Assembly: GCF_933775445.1 (NCBI RefSeq)
Contig: NC_065877.1
Span: 33,740,694 to 33,804,693 of the forward strand
Direction: 5' to 3'
From: Argentina anserina
Taxonomy: Eukaryota; Streptophyta; Magnoliopsida; Rosales; Rosaceae
Length of the DNA: 64,000 bases
Of the stretch, positions 30,472-42,400 are shown one piece after another. Every line of letters begins with the position of its first letter. Position 1 is the stretch's first letter. A program made the translations under genes and the position numbers. Below the pieces are notes generated by a model that was not told the DNA's origin, made no database searches, and was given only the letters and a program-made list of their open reading frames with translations.

Positions 30472-30496
30472 ATGAGTCATGAGTCATGAGTCATGA
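30472..30496. repeat. (GAGTCAT)n short tandem repeat
   Basis: About three and a half copies of the heptamer ATGAGTC lie some 280 bp upstream of the BIG start codon, in its presumed promoter. The copies overlap the AP-1/GCN4-like word TGAGTCA, which is bound by some bZIP factors; relevance is unknown. Confidence 0.8.
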
Positions 30497-30605
30497 GTTT
30501 TCTCTTTCGGGGAGTGGACATCCACCGGCGGCTGACAGGAGAGTCCGGTGGTCGGAAATGGATTTTTTGTTGAGTACTGTGTTAATTATTATGAACTATC
30601 TATGG

Positions 30606-30694
30606 CGTGTGTCTCTCGCTTAAAACCAAAATTATTGTTCTCTAGCTACATCGTGTGTCAAACAATAGCTCTGGTTATAAGCGAGAGATACACG
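30606..30694. repeat. Short inverted repeat (hairpin)
   Basis: CGTGTGTCTCTCGCTTAAAA (starting 30606) is the near reverse complement of TTATAAGCGAGAGATACACG (ending 30694), with about 44 bp between the arms. It is upstream of BIG. It could be a small foldback element remnant; no target duplication was identified. Confidence 0.6.
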
Positions 30695-31165
30695 TTGTAA
30701 CTTGTCCTTAAAGATCAACATTATTGATATTACATTCCTTCTTAAAGAAGTGTTTAGCGTTTAGGATTTAATGTTAAGCGTATATATCCTTCTAATGAGA
30801 GGTGAAATTGTGGGATTTACTCCTTGGGATCCTATAAAAAAATAGGTTCACGCTAAATCTACTAGAGTTTATTAGTTTAGTGTCTTGGTAGTACGTATAG
30901 GTCTGGTTCTACTTGGCTCATCTTATTGGATCACGGTTTATTGATAATTGACAATGGGTGGTATGGTATCCAATGAAAAATGCTAGTACCTGACCCGTTG
31001 TGTACAGGGCCGGACCTGAGCTTTGAGGGGCTTGAGGCGGGATATGAAAATGGTCTCTACTTTCTGGAAATTAGCCTCGACCTGGAGACATGGAGCTACT
31101 CAATTTGAAGAGACGACTCAGAGAGTTAGAAGATAGAGTTAGGGGGTAGAGTGAGAGGGAGTGCG

Positions 31166-31294
<129 letters not shown>

Positions 31295-31634
31295 CCCAAA
31301 ACCCTTGAAATTACAAGACATAATGGATTATTGAATCAACCCTTCAATTCTTGCGATTATGGAACCTAGAATATATCAATAACCATAGGATTTCCCGTGT
31401 TCGATGGACGATGAATCTAAAGATCAGTTGTGTATTTGGTAGTTCCTTTCCCTATTTGAGTTTCTGGTCCCCTCTTTGAGGTTTGGTGCCTAAGATCTGT
31501 TTCCGAATTGAATCCATCCCTACTAGTTATTGGTTCTTTATCGATCATTTGCATTAACTGGCAATTTTTTTTCATTCCCTATGTGTAACTAATGAGTTTC
31601 GATTTCAAGTTTCAACCTCAAATAGTTGTAACCG

Positions 31635-32083
31635 ACATGGTTTATAACGTACTCTCAAGACCTAGTGTTATTTTGAAGAACTATATATATTAGAAGTATG
31701 GTAAAATACTGGTCACTTATACAATTTTTAGTAACTGGACAGTTTAGTTATTCATGTTTTAATTTCAACTGATTTCTCCTTATACTTTCAAATTTTAAAC
31801 AATTTAGTCATTCCGTCAAATTTCGTCCAATTACACCGTTAAGTGGTTTTTTTCCCCTCTTATGTGATGTTTGTCAAGTCATCAATTTAACAGTACAATT
31901 GGACGGAGACTTAACAGAATGACCAAATTATTTAAAATTTGAAAGTATAAAAAGTGATCAGTTGAAATTAAAAAATAAAATACTAAACAATCGAGTTACT
32001 GAAAATTAGATGAGTGTCCAATATTTTATTTTTAAAAGTAACATTGTTTGTAACGTACTCTCAAGACTTGGTGTCGTTTTGAA
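31635..32083. mobile_element. Foldback MITE-like element between 43-bp direct repeats
   Basis: The segment 31700-32033 is a near-complete inverted repeat: the left arm GGTAAAATACTGGTCACTTA and the right arm (other strand) AAATAAAATATTGGACACTC continue as complements for over 100 bp, through TTTCAACTGA/TCAGTTGAAA, to a loop around 31850. It is bracketed by two 43-bp direct repeats (31635-31677, 32041-32083) sharing AACGTACTCTCAAGAC, far longer than a normal target duplication. Superfamily is not assigned. Confidence 0.7.
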
Positions 32084-33030
32084 CGTGAACCCCTCCCACC
32101 CAAGGAAAGAAAAAGAACAAAACTTTATTTATACACAAATCCTTATGCATGCACAGTGATTAATGCAGAAAATGGTTATAATGGCCAGATGGCCACATTT
32201 GTTTATGCTTTTATAGAGGAGGAATCTTCTCGTCAAGGTTGAGGCCTTGAGGGATAGGGATTACAGCTCTGATGGAGCAACGACCATAAAACTCATATTC
32301 AACGTCGTAGGCTAAATAGTTCTAACTTCTAAGAACTTATTTACCGGAAGCGTTTTCTTCCCTATTTCATTTACAATGACGAAATAGAAGACCACATTTC
32401 TTTGATTAAAAAAAAAGAACACATTTCTCTTTACTAGAATTAAATAACCAAAATGATCTATATAGTTTCGGGAATAGAATAAAAATCTGGAAAAGAAATT
32501 AGGAAAGTTTATCCTTTTCCGGCCTCTTTTTCCGGATAAACAGATTAAGCAGAGTTGGATTTTTGTAACACTTGCTATCAACTTTACGAAATAAACGAGT
32601 ATACATGGTAAGGTTAGCTTTGAACCAGACACCCAGAAATGTACGAAGTAACCACTCACCTTAGTAAAATAACTCTCACGTACTCTCATTGTGGAAAATA
32701 TGGCTACAACAGGTCAGCAAATGTACATGGTAATTAATTAGTTGGCAATCAATAGATCGATTTATTTCTAAATTCGAAATCCAAAATAGTACATATTGTA
32801 TATAAATATTGTTTTTAGATATAACTAAGATAAGAACTCATCACCTCAGTGTGGAAATGTGGTCAAGTAAGGTAAAACATGACAGATATGCGGCGACTGA
32901 ACTCTGCAAATTTAGTATCTAAATTAAAATGACTTACCAATTATGATGCCATGAAATGTCCATATGAGGATGCGGTTGTTCAAAACAAGAGAGAGGAGGA
33001 TATAATGTGTGAGGGAATCTATTGTTATGT
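32084..33030. other. AT-rich intergenic DNA, no gene seen
   Basis: The longest ORF (minus, 32312-32689) has no recognisable domain and its composition reflects AT-rich intergenic sequence. No mobile-element boundaries were found. Confidence 0.5.
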
Positions 33031-33035
33031 AATCT

Positions 33036-35709
33036 TGTAATAACCCGAATTTTTAGAAACTAAATGTTGAGTATTTTTTTTAAGTGTTAAACTTGTGAAA
33101 TTAATTCAAGACGACAATTGGAGGTTTGCGACATTTCAAAACAAAAACGGAAACGTTCTCGGATCGTTTAATTAGAAAACGTAACGTTACCGCAACGTAT
33201 AGATCGACTTTTATTCCGTCGCTCGGTTGCAAAAACTTCCTTCCCGAAAGTCGTAGAGCTCATCGATACGAATTCGTGGACACGTCATGCGTTCGAATCG
33301 GACGTCGGATGCAAAAGTTATTCACGTCGGAAGTTCGTTTCCGATTTTGGAAATAGTATAAAAGGAAGGAAAGGAGATTAAAAATCAGATTTTTCTAAAA
33401 ATCAGCTCGGGTTACTGTTCACCCGACCAAAAAAAAACTTCTCCGGCCGATTTCTCCACCATCCGACGTCGCCTCGTGTCGTGCCACCTATCAAACTGAC
33501 GGGCTCGACGAGCTCCATCTTTTGGGCTATGCCTTGCACTCCGGCGACAACCACACACGGTGTAGCAACCGCCGGAAGTTACTGCTGTGGCGGCGCCGCC
33601 TCCTCCGGCCACCATGGCTCGAGATTCTTGGGGGGTTTTGCTTGTCTCAGTCCCAACAATATTCCCACAAAAGGAATCGAGCCAAATCGAAGTGTAAGTA
33701 CCCGAATCAAAATTTCAATTTCTAGGGTTTGTAAATAGTGCCGAATATATGTTCTTCGGTGTTTGGACTGTTTAGGCTCGGATTTAGAACTTTGTGTCAA
33801 CTAGGAAGTTGTTGGAAATGTTGTTTAGGTTGTGGTGATGAAATTTGGTGATGATTGGTGGCGGTCGGTGAACAGTAACGCCGCATGAATAGTGACTGTG
33901 AATAGTATCGGTGAATAGTACCATCGCATGAATAGTGATCTGTAACAGTAACTGTGAATAGTAAACTGTAACAGTAATTTGAACAGTGACATTGTAGAAC
34001 AGTAACTGTGAACAGTGTTTTGGTAAAACAGTAACTGTGAACAGTGTTTTTGTAAAACAGTAACTGTGAACAGTGGTTTAGTAAAAACAGTGATTAGTAA
34101 ACATGAACAGTGTTCCGTGAACAATGTTTTATGAACAACATTTAGCTGTGCTGAACTCGTCACCTGATATTTTAAGTATCATTTTCTAAGCATTTATCGT
34201 GCTATTAGGTGACTGACGAAACGAGTGAGGAAATTACTTTCAGGGTCGTGGAAGTTGCACGCAGGAAAGAAGGTGAGTAAAATCTCACTTATTTACGAAT
34301 CTACCCTTGCGGTGATTCCAAGATTTTTGCAAGAGTTTTTAATATTGAATTACGACACGTATACAATATAGTGGATTACGTATATATCGTATAAATGGTA
34401 ATAAGTACATATATATATAGTTTGCTATATTATATACTGTTATGAATTCGTTGGAATTGGTCATTTCGAATGACGAGAATTAAATGTTGAGCATGTGATG
34501 TGATTTTTGTACAATATGAGGTGTGATTATTGTACGTGGTTTTAACATGAGTTTGTTAAAATGTTTTGTCTTCGGACGAGTTTTTGTCTTCAGACGTGTT
34601 TATGAAATATGACATGTATACGATATAATGGATTATATATATATTGTATAAATGGTGAATATGTACATATATATATAGTTTGCTATATAATATACTGTTA
34701 TGATTTTATCGTGATTTATGTCATTTCGATGACGAGATTTAAATATCGAGCATGTGATTTTGATTTGTACAATATGATGTGAGATTATTGTACGTGATTT
34801 TAACATTGAGATTGTTAAAATGTTGATTTGTCTTCGGACATGATTTTTGGTACAATATGATGTGAGATTATTGTACGTGATTTTTAACATTGAGATTGTT
34901 AAAATGTTGATTTGTCTTCGGACGTGATTGGTACAATATGATGTGAGATTATTGTACGTGTTTGGCAAGTCGGAACCTAGCCTTTGGCCGGACGAAAGTT
35001 ACGATACAGTTAGAGCTCTAGTCTGTCTGCCTTAGTACTGCATGAGAGGTAACGGGTGGTTATCTGCTCATGGGTACTCAGATTGTTTTGGATGTTGGGT
35101 AGCGGGTGGCTATCCAATATCGGCGGTGTATTACGAGAGGGGTAACAGATGTGTACCAGCGTTCTTGGTACCCGTATTATAAATGCATTTGGGTAACCAG
35201 AAGGGTTACTTAATTTCTCATGAGCGCTTCTTTTTCTTTGGGACAACCAGATGGGCCGTCCACTGACTCATGAGTGCATTTATATTTGTTTGATTTGTGG
35301 ATTTTCGTATATATTGATATGCGAGTTATATATTTTCATTTTACTCATACGAGCTGTAAAGCTTACCGGGTTTGTGTTTACAATCCCGGTGCACCAATTC
35401 GATGGTGTAGTGGATAACTCCGCAGGTGTGGATTAGCGGGAATTGACGGACCGCTCAGAGGACTTGAAGTTATTTATCTCCAGCATGCGTGAGGATTTGG
35501 AGTGACTATCTTGTGAGGATTATACATTTCCAATTGATATAATGTTGAATTATATGTTTGGTTTGTAATAATTGGTTTTCTGAGTTGTATTGAGAACTCA
35601 GTGATGATCCGCTGTGCATTTTAAATGATTTCAATTTGATTGAAATTGTTTAGTGTTTAACGACTTTGGAATTTTGAGTTTTTAAGCTCGAAATTTTGGG
35701 GTCGTTACA
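33036..35709 (+). mobile_element. Long solo LTR, copy A
   Basis: Starts TGTAATAACCCGAATTTTTA and ends TTTTGGGGTCGTTACA. An exact 5-bp duplication AATCT flanks it (33031-33035, 35710-35714). Length 2,674 bp. The TG...CA ends with extended complementarity (TGTAAYRACCC / GGGTCGTTACA) are typical of some Ty3/Gypsy chromovirus-like LTRs; the lineage is inferred. A TATA box, TATAAAAGG, at 33357-33365 gives plus-strand sense. Next come a GC-rich leader (33415-33700), a 29-bp repeat array, ~80-bp repeats at 34769-34960 and a conserved block with GAGCTGTAAAGCTTACCGGG. No internal retrotransposon domain is adjacent. Confidence 0.85.
33999..34085 (+). repeat. 29-bp tandem array inside LTR copy A
   Basis: Three consecutive units beginning ACAGTAACTGTGAACAGTG at 33999, 34028 and 34057, with degenerate ACAGTAA/GAACAGTG words from 33870 to 34130. 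The core ACAGTAACTGT is a near palindrome. Confidence 0.85.
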
Positions 35710-35815
35710 AATCTAATTTGTCTTAATGGCATATCCCAATACACTTTTTCTTAGTGCATCTTGAATTTCTGCTGGATTCTGGTGGTCTTCCATCACTTTC
35801 TCTCCTCTCATTTTC

Positions 35816-35822
35816 TATATAA
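35816..35822 (+). promoter_or_regulatory. TATA box of the HHO gene
   Basis: TATATAA lies 142 bp before the HHO start and only 106 bp after the end of LTR copy A, in a CT-rich context typical of plant core promoters. A second TATATA at 35864 is an alternative. Confidence 0.5.
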
Positions 35823-35957
35823 CACTCCAAACCTTGCTCCATATCTCCACACCTCTCTTCACTATATACATTCAGTCTTTGCTACAACAAATTAATAGGG
35901 GTTATCGGTCGATCTCTAGTCATCAATCGGTCTCTTGTGTGACTCGCACACGAAAAA

Positions 35958-36547
35958 ATGGATTCAACATCAGATGATACTGATCTAGAGCTGACCTTAA
36001 GTTTCAAGCCCTTGAGCTCCTATGTTCCCAAATCCCTAAACAACTTACTGACTGACCTTGCTCTAGTTGACAGTGCTGCCGCAAAATTGTCGGAGCTAGA
36101 AACTTACCTACAGAAGCATGGAAAAGAGTTGCGTAGAATTCAGGCATTTGGTGGAGATCATGATCTGCCTCACTGCAAGCTTCTGTTGAAGAGTGGTAAT
36201 TAAGCTAGCGAGCCAATTTAGTTCTTAGATTCTTTCTTCTTAATTATATATATATATATATATATATAATCAGAAATCAGCCTCTAATGTTTTTTAATTT
36301 CTATATTATTTTTGGGGTCGTGAAATAGAAATTGAAGCGATCAATGAAAAGATTTCAATTATCAAGAATGGTAACATAGAAGCCGATCACCATACCGCGC
36401 CATTGATTTGGAAGAGGAGAAATCAACCGGAAAACCCTAGCTTTCGGCCTTCCAAGCGGATATTGGTACTGATTATTGTGATATATCCAAATAAAGCTTC
36501 AATTGTTCTCGTCTGATTTATAAATTTACTTAATTTGTATCCCTTCT

Positions 36548-36585
<38 letters not shown>

Positions 36586-37378
36586 GGGTAATACTTGATT
36601 TGCTCATTGAAGATGGCCCGACCAAACAAATGGAGTCGAAAAGGAAAGTTGGAGAACACTGGTACAGATCCGATGGCAATAGAGATATCGAGAAATGGCC
36701 GGCGAGTTTGGACGCCGGAGCTCCATTCAAGATTTATGAAGACATTGAATGACCTTGGAGGTCCTGAAGGTCCGACTTTTTCTGAACTATAGCTAGTTAA
36801 TAATGTGGAAAAATTATGTGTGTGATAGCATTCATAATTGGCCTTTTGTTAGCTCAATATTAGATAAGAGTGAGACACACGCACATCCGGCTGGATTAAT
36901 ATCATAAATAGTTCTCTACATCCCTGAAATTCTTAGTTAATCTCGCGAGTAGAGAATACTTTCTCGGATAAAAGTTAAACCACAATTTTTTTGTTTTACA
37001 TTTTATTTATATATCCCGGTCATATTATGCAGTCTCTGATCGATTTTGTGTCCTTATAATGTTTTGCTTGTGATTAGCCTCAAATAAAACAAAAAGTATT
37101 TAGTCAAAACAAGTGCATGTCCTTGATGAGTCTCATCAGTTTGGTTCTCGTCTTTTCAATTTAACATACATACAACTCACTCCTTGGAAAATCCATTCAA
37201 TCTCAAACAACATGGTTCGCAACTAACGTCTTCTTCCAAATTGGTCTTTAATTGGGTGACTAAACCGATGCATCATGCATGTTCGTGGTTAATTTGGATA
37301 ATCTAAAAAGATGTTAGCAATGGATCATTTTGTGTATGACTAAAGGAGTGATTTGTCGAGATTGAGGTCTTCAAAATA

Positions 37379-37416
<38 letters not shown>

Positions 37417-37740
37417 TTTTCTCAGCTCCGGAGGTCCGGACCATCCGGATTCAGCCATTTCGATCACCAGTGACGTACAACGACGGCGCTGACCAACACA
37501 ATCGTACTTCTCTCCTCCCAGCACTCCTCCTTGTCCCGACCGGAGCTCCAAAGTCGGTGTATTCCTCCCGGAATCTGCAAATTTCTGGAGAAATCAAGTT
37601 TTTGGGAAATTTCACGAAATCCGGCGCTGGAGCTCTGTTGGCATAGGGAGGAGTGCCAAGGAGAGGAGAGTGCGGATGTGATGGTCATCGTCGTCGTTGT
37701 GTGTCGCCCGTGGCCAAATCCGGATGTCCGTAACCAAGGA

Positions 37741-37778
<38 letters not shown>

Positions 37779-38764
37779 TATGGTTGCTTGTGTTTCTTTT
37801 TATTTTTTATTTCTTTTTGATAAAACAATAGATATAAATTTTTCCTTCTTTTTTGTCTTATTTAGCAGCAGCTACTCCCAAACAAATTAGAGATAGAATG
37901 CGGGTTAAGGGGCTCACAAGCGACCAAGTGAAGAGCCACCTCCAGGTAATTGGCAATGCGTGCGACAATTATCTTGCACAATCTGTATATTTCTACCACT
38001 TATGGTACTTGTCAAAACCCAAATTATAGAGATACTACGTGGTGGGGTGTGCTTGCTTATATGCAGACTTAGTCACCCGTCTCTTAGAAGTAAAATGCAC
38101 ACTCTGAGTAGTTGCTAATAACTCTATGTATATTTTCCTATCCTAGTATCTAATGCACAATATATTCATGGGAGAATATTATAGCTAGCTAGCTAGTCAC
38201 TCATTGCCTGGAAGTTGGAATGACATCCGAGTCGATCGTTGTGCTACAGTACAAGGAGATAGAAGAGACGAGCCATTAGCCATTAGCCATTACCATATAT
38301 AAATCTAGCTTTATCTAATTTGCAGATTCATCATTTTATTCGTACTGCCTGTATACTGGTCTAACTTATGGAGGATTAATCATAATTGTTGTTTATGTGT
38401 ACGTGCTTCAAGTTTGCGTGGTCATCATCTATACTGTGCATATCTTTCCTGCAAGTTTCCATGAATTTTCGATCAACAATTAAACAATATATGGTTATGA
38501 TCGATCGATGATGACGGAAACTAGCTAATTTACTTATAATACAAATTAATAATGTGTGATAATTAGCAGAAGTACAGGATTTACAAAAGGGCTGGACTCC
38601 CGATTCCGCAAGCCGGAGCTGGCAGTAGTAGTGCAGTGTCTGCAGAAAATCTTCATCAGCCGGCAATGACGTCGCAAGAAAATTGGACTATCCAATCACC
38701 GGTTCCCTATACTAGGGACTTTTTCGGCACAGCAAGTTCACCTGCTCATCACTACTTCAACTGA
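35958..38764 (+). CDS. GARP/G2-like MYB transcription factor, HHO (NIGT1/HRS1) family
   Basis: Nuclear DNA-binding repressor family that controls nitrate and phosphate responses in Arabidopsis; the role of this member is inferred. Five exons: 35958-36195, 36329-36465, 36613-36769, 37866-37945, 38570-38764, GT-AG, total 807 nt, 268 aa, shorter than typical HHOs (about 330-400 aa). The N terminus has the family helix region (LELTLSFKPLSSYVPKSLNN ... LPHCKLLLKS); LELTL also fits an LxLxL EAR repression motif. The GARP domain spans exons 3-5: NGRRVWTPELHSRFMKTLND, TPKQIRDRMRVKGLTSDQVK, SHLQKYRIYKRAG. The exon 4 acceptor could be 37866 or 37869 (one Ala difference). It lies between LTR copies A and B. 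Introns carry TA repeats and a foldback. Confidence 0.88.
36244..36269. repeat. (TA)n in HHO intron 1
   Basis: About 26 bp of TA repeat in the first intron. Confidence 0.9.
36550..36582. repeat. (TA)n in HHO intron 2
   Basis: About 33 bp of TA repeat, 30 bp before the exon 3 acceptor. Length changes here could affect the branch point region of this 147-bp intron. Confidence 0.9.
37378..37775. mobile_element. GC-rich foldback element flanked by (TA)n in HHO intron 3
   Basis: A GC-rich island (about 37430-37740) sits between two (TA)n runs (37378-37412, 37743-37775). Its arms are imperfect inverted copies: CATCCGGATTCAGCCA at the left against CATCCGGATTTGGCCA on the other strand at the right, then ACAACGAC and GCACTCCTCC / GGAGGAGTGC. 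Insertion into TA is typical of Tc1/mariner (Stowaway) MITEs, but the high GC content is unlike Stowaway. No transposase is seen. Confidence 0.6.
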
Positions 38765-39467
38765 TGCTGATGACAAGGAGATGAGTAAGATGACTAGGGC
38801 AGACGTAGGTATGGAAACAAGGTAGGAAATGAGAGCAACATGAAAGCTGGGGGTGCTTTAACCTTGGAATATGCAATGGAGCTTTCATGCATAGTTTATG
38901 GTGGTTTAGGGTTAGGGTTTCAATAATCTGGTGTGAGCTTCTGGGACTGTTTTGGTATTTTGTTGTTATACTGTACTGTTTTGAAGTGCTCGGGCCTTGG
39001 ACTCTGATGTTTGGCATTTCTGTTCTGTTATGCGTCTTTCGTTATCATTTTCTTTTCTTTTTTTAATAATCGCTATCATTTTCTTTCTGTAACAATTGCA
39101 AATTTGCAATCCCCTTCTTGGTTATAGTTTTTCAATACAAGATGGTGTACGCTGATTAACCAGTATTTTTCCAGGTTCTGATCCTCAGCCCATCACATTT
39201 CATTATTAGGGACTGGCCTCTGTCTATGTTTTGGTCAATTGCAAATTTGGTTTCTTCTGTATTCAGTTGCAAACTTGCAATTTAACACAATGGCCCCTAA
39301 CAATCTGAAATTATGATTGCCTGAGTTATCTCTCTGTTTTCTTATTTGTCTTCTGATACCATCCACTAAAAACTATATATACATATCACCAATTTCGATT
39401 GATCATGTTTTCATCCATATGGTGATGGTACGGTACGGTCCAAACTAAATGGGTGATTTGGCGGATA
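38765..39467. other. HHO 3' flank, no gene seen
   Basis: Holds the HHO 3' UTR and non-coding DNA. A GCAAATTTGCAAT word recurs near 39095, 39240 and 39268. No coding sequence is recognised. Confidence 0.5.
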
Positions 39468-39472
39468 CAAAC

Positions 39473-42400
39473 TGTCACAACCCCGAAATTTCGAATAATA
39501 AAAATTTGAATTCTAAGCTATGAAAACTCTAAAACAATCTCAAATAGATTGAAATCATCTTATCATAACAGTGTATCAAAACTGAGTCCACATCATGACT
39601 CAGTCGACTTGAATAATACACAATCAATGGAAATGTAAAATTCACTCAATCCTCACCAAAAACAACAGAAAGAAATCTTCGACAATCTTCAGAGAAATCC
39701 CTCTAATTCTGCTAATCCACACCTGCAGAGCTATCCCCTACACCATCGAATAGGTGCACCGGGATTGTAAACACAAACCCGGTAAGCTTTGCAGCTCGTA
39801 TAAGTAAACCAACAGTATAACACACATAGTATATAAGAGAAAAAAAACTGAAAATATTTAATTATAAATGCACTCATAAGTCACAGTATGACCCATCTGG
39901 ATGTCCAATAATATCTGAAAATATAAGTGTTCATGAGACATTGGGCAACCCATCTGTTTAGCCAAATTACATTTATAATATGGGTACTCATGAGACCCGA
40001 GCACTCATCTGGGCAACACATCGGTTACCCAATCTCCAAAAATATGGGTACTCATAAGCAGGTAACCCATATGTTACCCCTCATGCAGTACACCAGCAGA
40101 TAGACTAGAGCTCTAACTGAATCGTAACTGTCACCCGGCCAAGGCTAGGTTCCGATATGCCAACATGTCCGAAGACAGAAAAACACGTCCGAAGACAGAA
40201 AAAACATGTCCGAAGACAGAAAACGTTTTAATAAGACTCAATGTTAAAACCACGTACAATAACAATCCATCAATGTTATTGTACTACAGCAAAGCGACCC
40301 TTGCTCAAATAAAATAAATATAGTAGCCACAATATAATTCATTTGGAAATAAGAACGTAACAGTGTATGATATAGAAACCCATATATATGTATCATATTT
40401 ATCATTTTATCCACATACACAACCCACTATATTATATACATGTCATAGTTCGATATTTTTTAAGAAAACGTAAATATGAGTTACCACCATGGGTAGACTC
40501 GTCATAGCGAGATTTACTCACATTCACCATATTCCATAATAGACTAAAACCTTTTTAAAATCATTTACTAAAATAGTGTTTCACTTACCCATGAACCGTA
40601 GACGATCAAGTTCACGTAATTTAAACCAAAATATATTTTTAAAATAAATTTTATAAACTAGTGATGCAACGACTATGGTGTCAACTCAAACTAAATTCAA
40701 TAATTATAATACTACTTCGATCATGATGATCATTGTGAGGTTTACTCACCTTAATTCCCACGTGCAATTTCCACGACACCGAAAGCGAATTCCTCACTCG
40801 TTTCATCGGTCACCTAATAGCATGATAAAATGCTTAGAAAACGATACGTAAAATATCAGGTGACGATTTTAATACAGTTAAATATTGTTCATAAAAACAC
40901 TGTTCATGGATTACTGTTTTTAAACCATTGTTCACAATTATTAGTTTACTAAACACTGTTCACATCGACTGTTCATGCGCTGCCACTGTTCACCGACCGC
41001 CACCAATGACCGCTAAATTTTACCACCACAATGTAAATGACATTCCTAACAACTTCCTAGTTCACCACAAAGTCTAATTCTGAGCATAAACACTTCAATT
41101 TAACAAAAACCGAAAAGCCCTAATTTAAAACCTATAATTTCTTTTCTTCGATTCTCCTAGCACACAACAATTTGGGTTAAATATTTTGGAGGGTTTGTAG
41201 TATGGAAGGCGACCTTCAAAATGGGACAAGAATCTTACTGATTGGTTGCCGGAGAAAGGAGATATGACGAGTTGAAGTTCGGCGAAATATGTATTTTCGG
41301 GGGAATTTACGGGCTTCACCGCTCCCAAACGGCGACGAGATGGCGGGTGGCACTGTCACCAATTGACAGGCGACGCAACAACCTTTCAAACGTGACTGTG
41401 CGTTGCTCTATAGTGGTCGGACGGCGGAGATCCGACGGCCCAAAATCAGCCGCTCGAGGAGAGAATTTATGGATTTTTTATGGTGAACAGTACCGATCCG
41501 AATTTTTGATTTTTCTTCCCATTTTTCTCTTTAATTCCCATATTTGTACTATTTTCTAAAAATGTCGAAATACCTTTTGATTCGTGGAACAACCCGATTT
41601 TTCAGGTTCAATTTGTATGAATTCGTTGAATTTTATAAACTTGGTAAATTTAATAAATCACATTTTTCTCACTTCACAACGATGTCGAATCGAAAACGGA
41701 ACCGTCTTCGGAAAGCTAAATTGGAAGAACGTCACGTTTCCGCGACGCGGGAGTCGACTTTTAATTCGTCGTTCATTTTCGAAAACTTCCTTCACGAAAG
41801 TTGTAGAGCTCATCGATACGATTTCGTGGACACATCACGCGTTCTAATCAAACATCATATGTGAAATTTATTAGCGACATAAGTTAGTTTCCAATTTAAA
41901 AAAAAGGTATAAAAATGAATTATTAAAGGCTAGCGTTTCCAATTTCGGAAACCTTCATTTTTTCTCTCTTCTCTCCCCGTAGCTCTCCCCCTCGGCCTGA
42001 GCCTCTATCCCTCTCAAAAACATTTCGCCGTCGATCTCTCGACTCCGGGTGACGTGACTCTCACCGCCGGTCACTAGGCTATCGCGAGCTCGGCCTCTCC
42101 CTTCCCCGAGCTAGACACGTCCTCTCTCGCCTCCGAGAAGCTTCGCTGACAAGAGACGATTCCTGCAACAAATCCACCACCGTCCAAGCTTCGTCATCGG
42201 TAAGACCAGAGCACGGGGACCAGATCACCATCGCCGAAGCCACCTGCTAGGAGATTGGAGCTCGATTTGCGTCGTCGCCTCGCCCCCTACTCGAACTTGA
42301 CCGTTGCCTAGTTCAAGCTTCTCTGGCAACATTCCGGTGGTTTCAAGGCTCAATCTAGGTAAGGGTTTGTTTAATGTGATTGTTGAGATTGAATGTGGTT

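Noticed and set aside
32312..32689. 125-aa minus-strand ORF
   Set aside because: Phe/Ile/Lys-rich translation of AT-rich DNA with no domain and no promoter layout.
33412..33800. Several ORFs in the GC-rich part of LTR copy A
   Set aside because: They lie inside the LTR leader, differ between copies of the same LTR family and show no domain, so they are by-products of GC-rich sequence.
34769..34960. CRISPR-like spaced repeats (~80-bp period) in LTR copy A
   Set aside because: The intervening sequence is also repeated, and the context is a eukaryotic LTR; these are degenerate tandem repeats.
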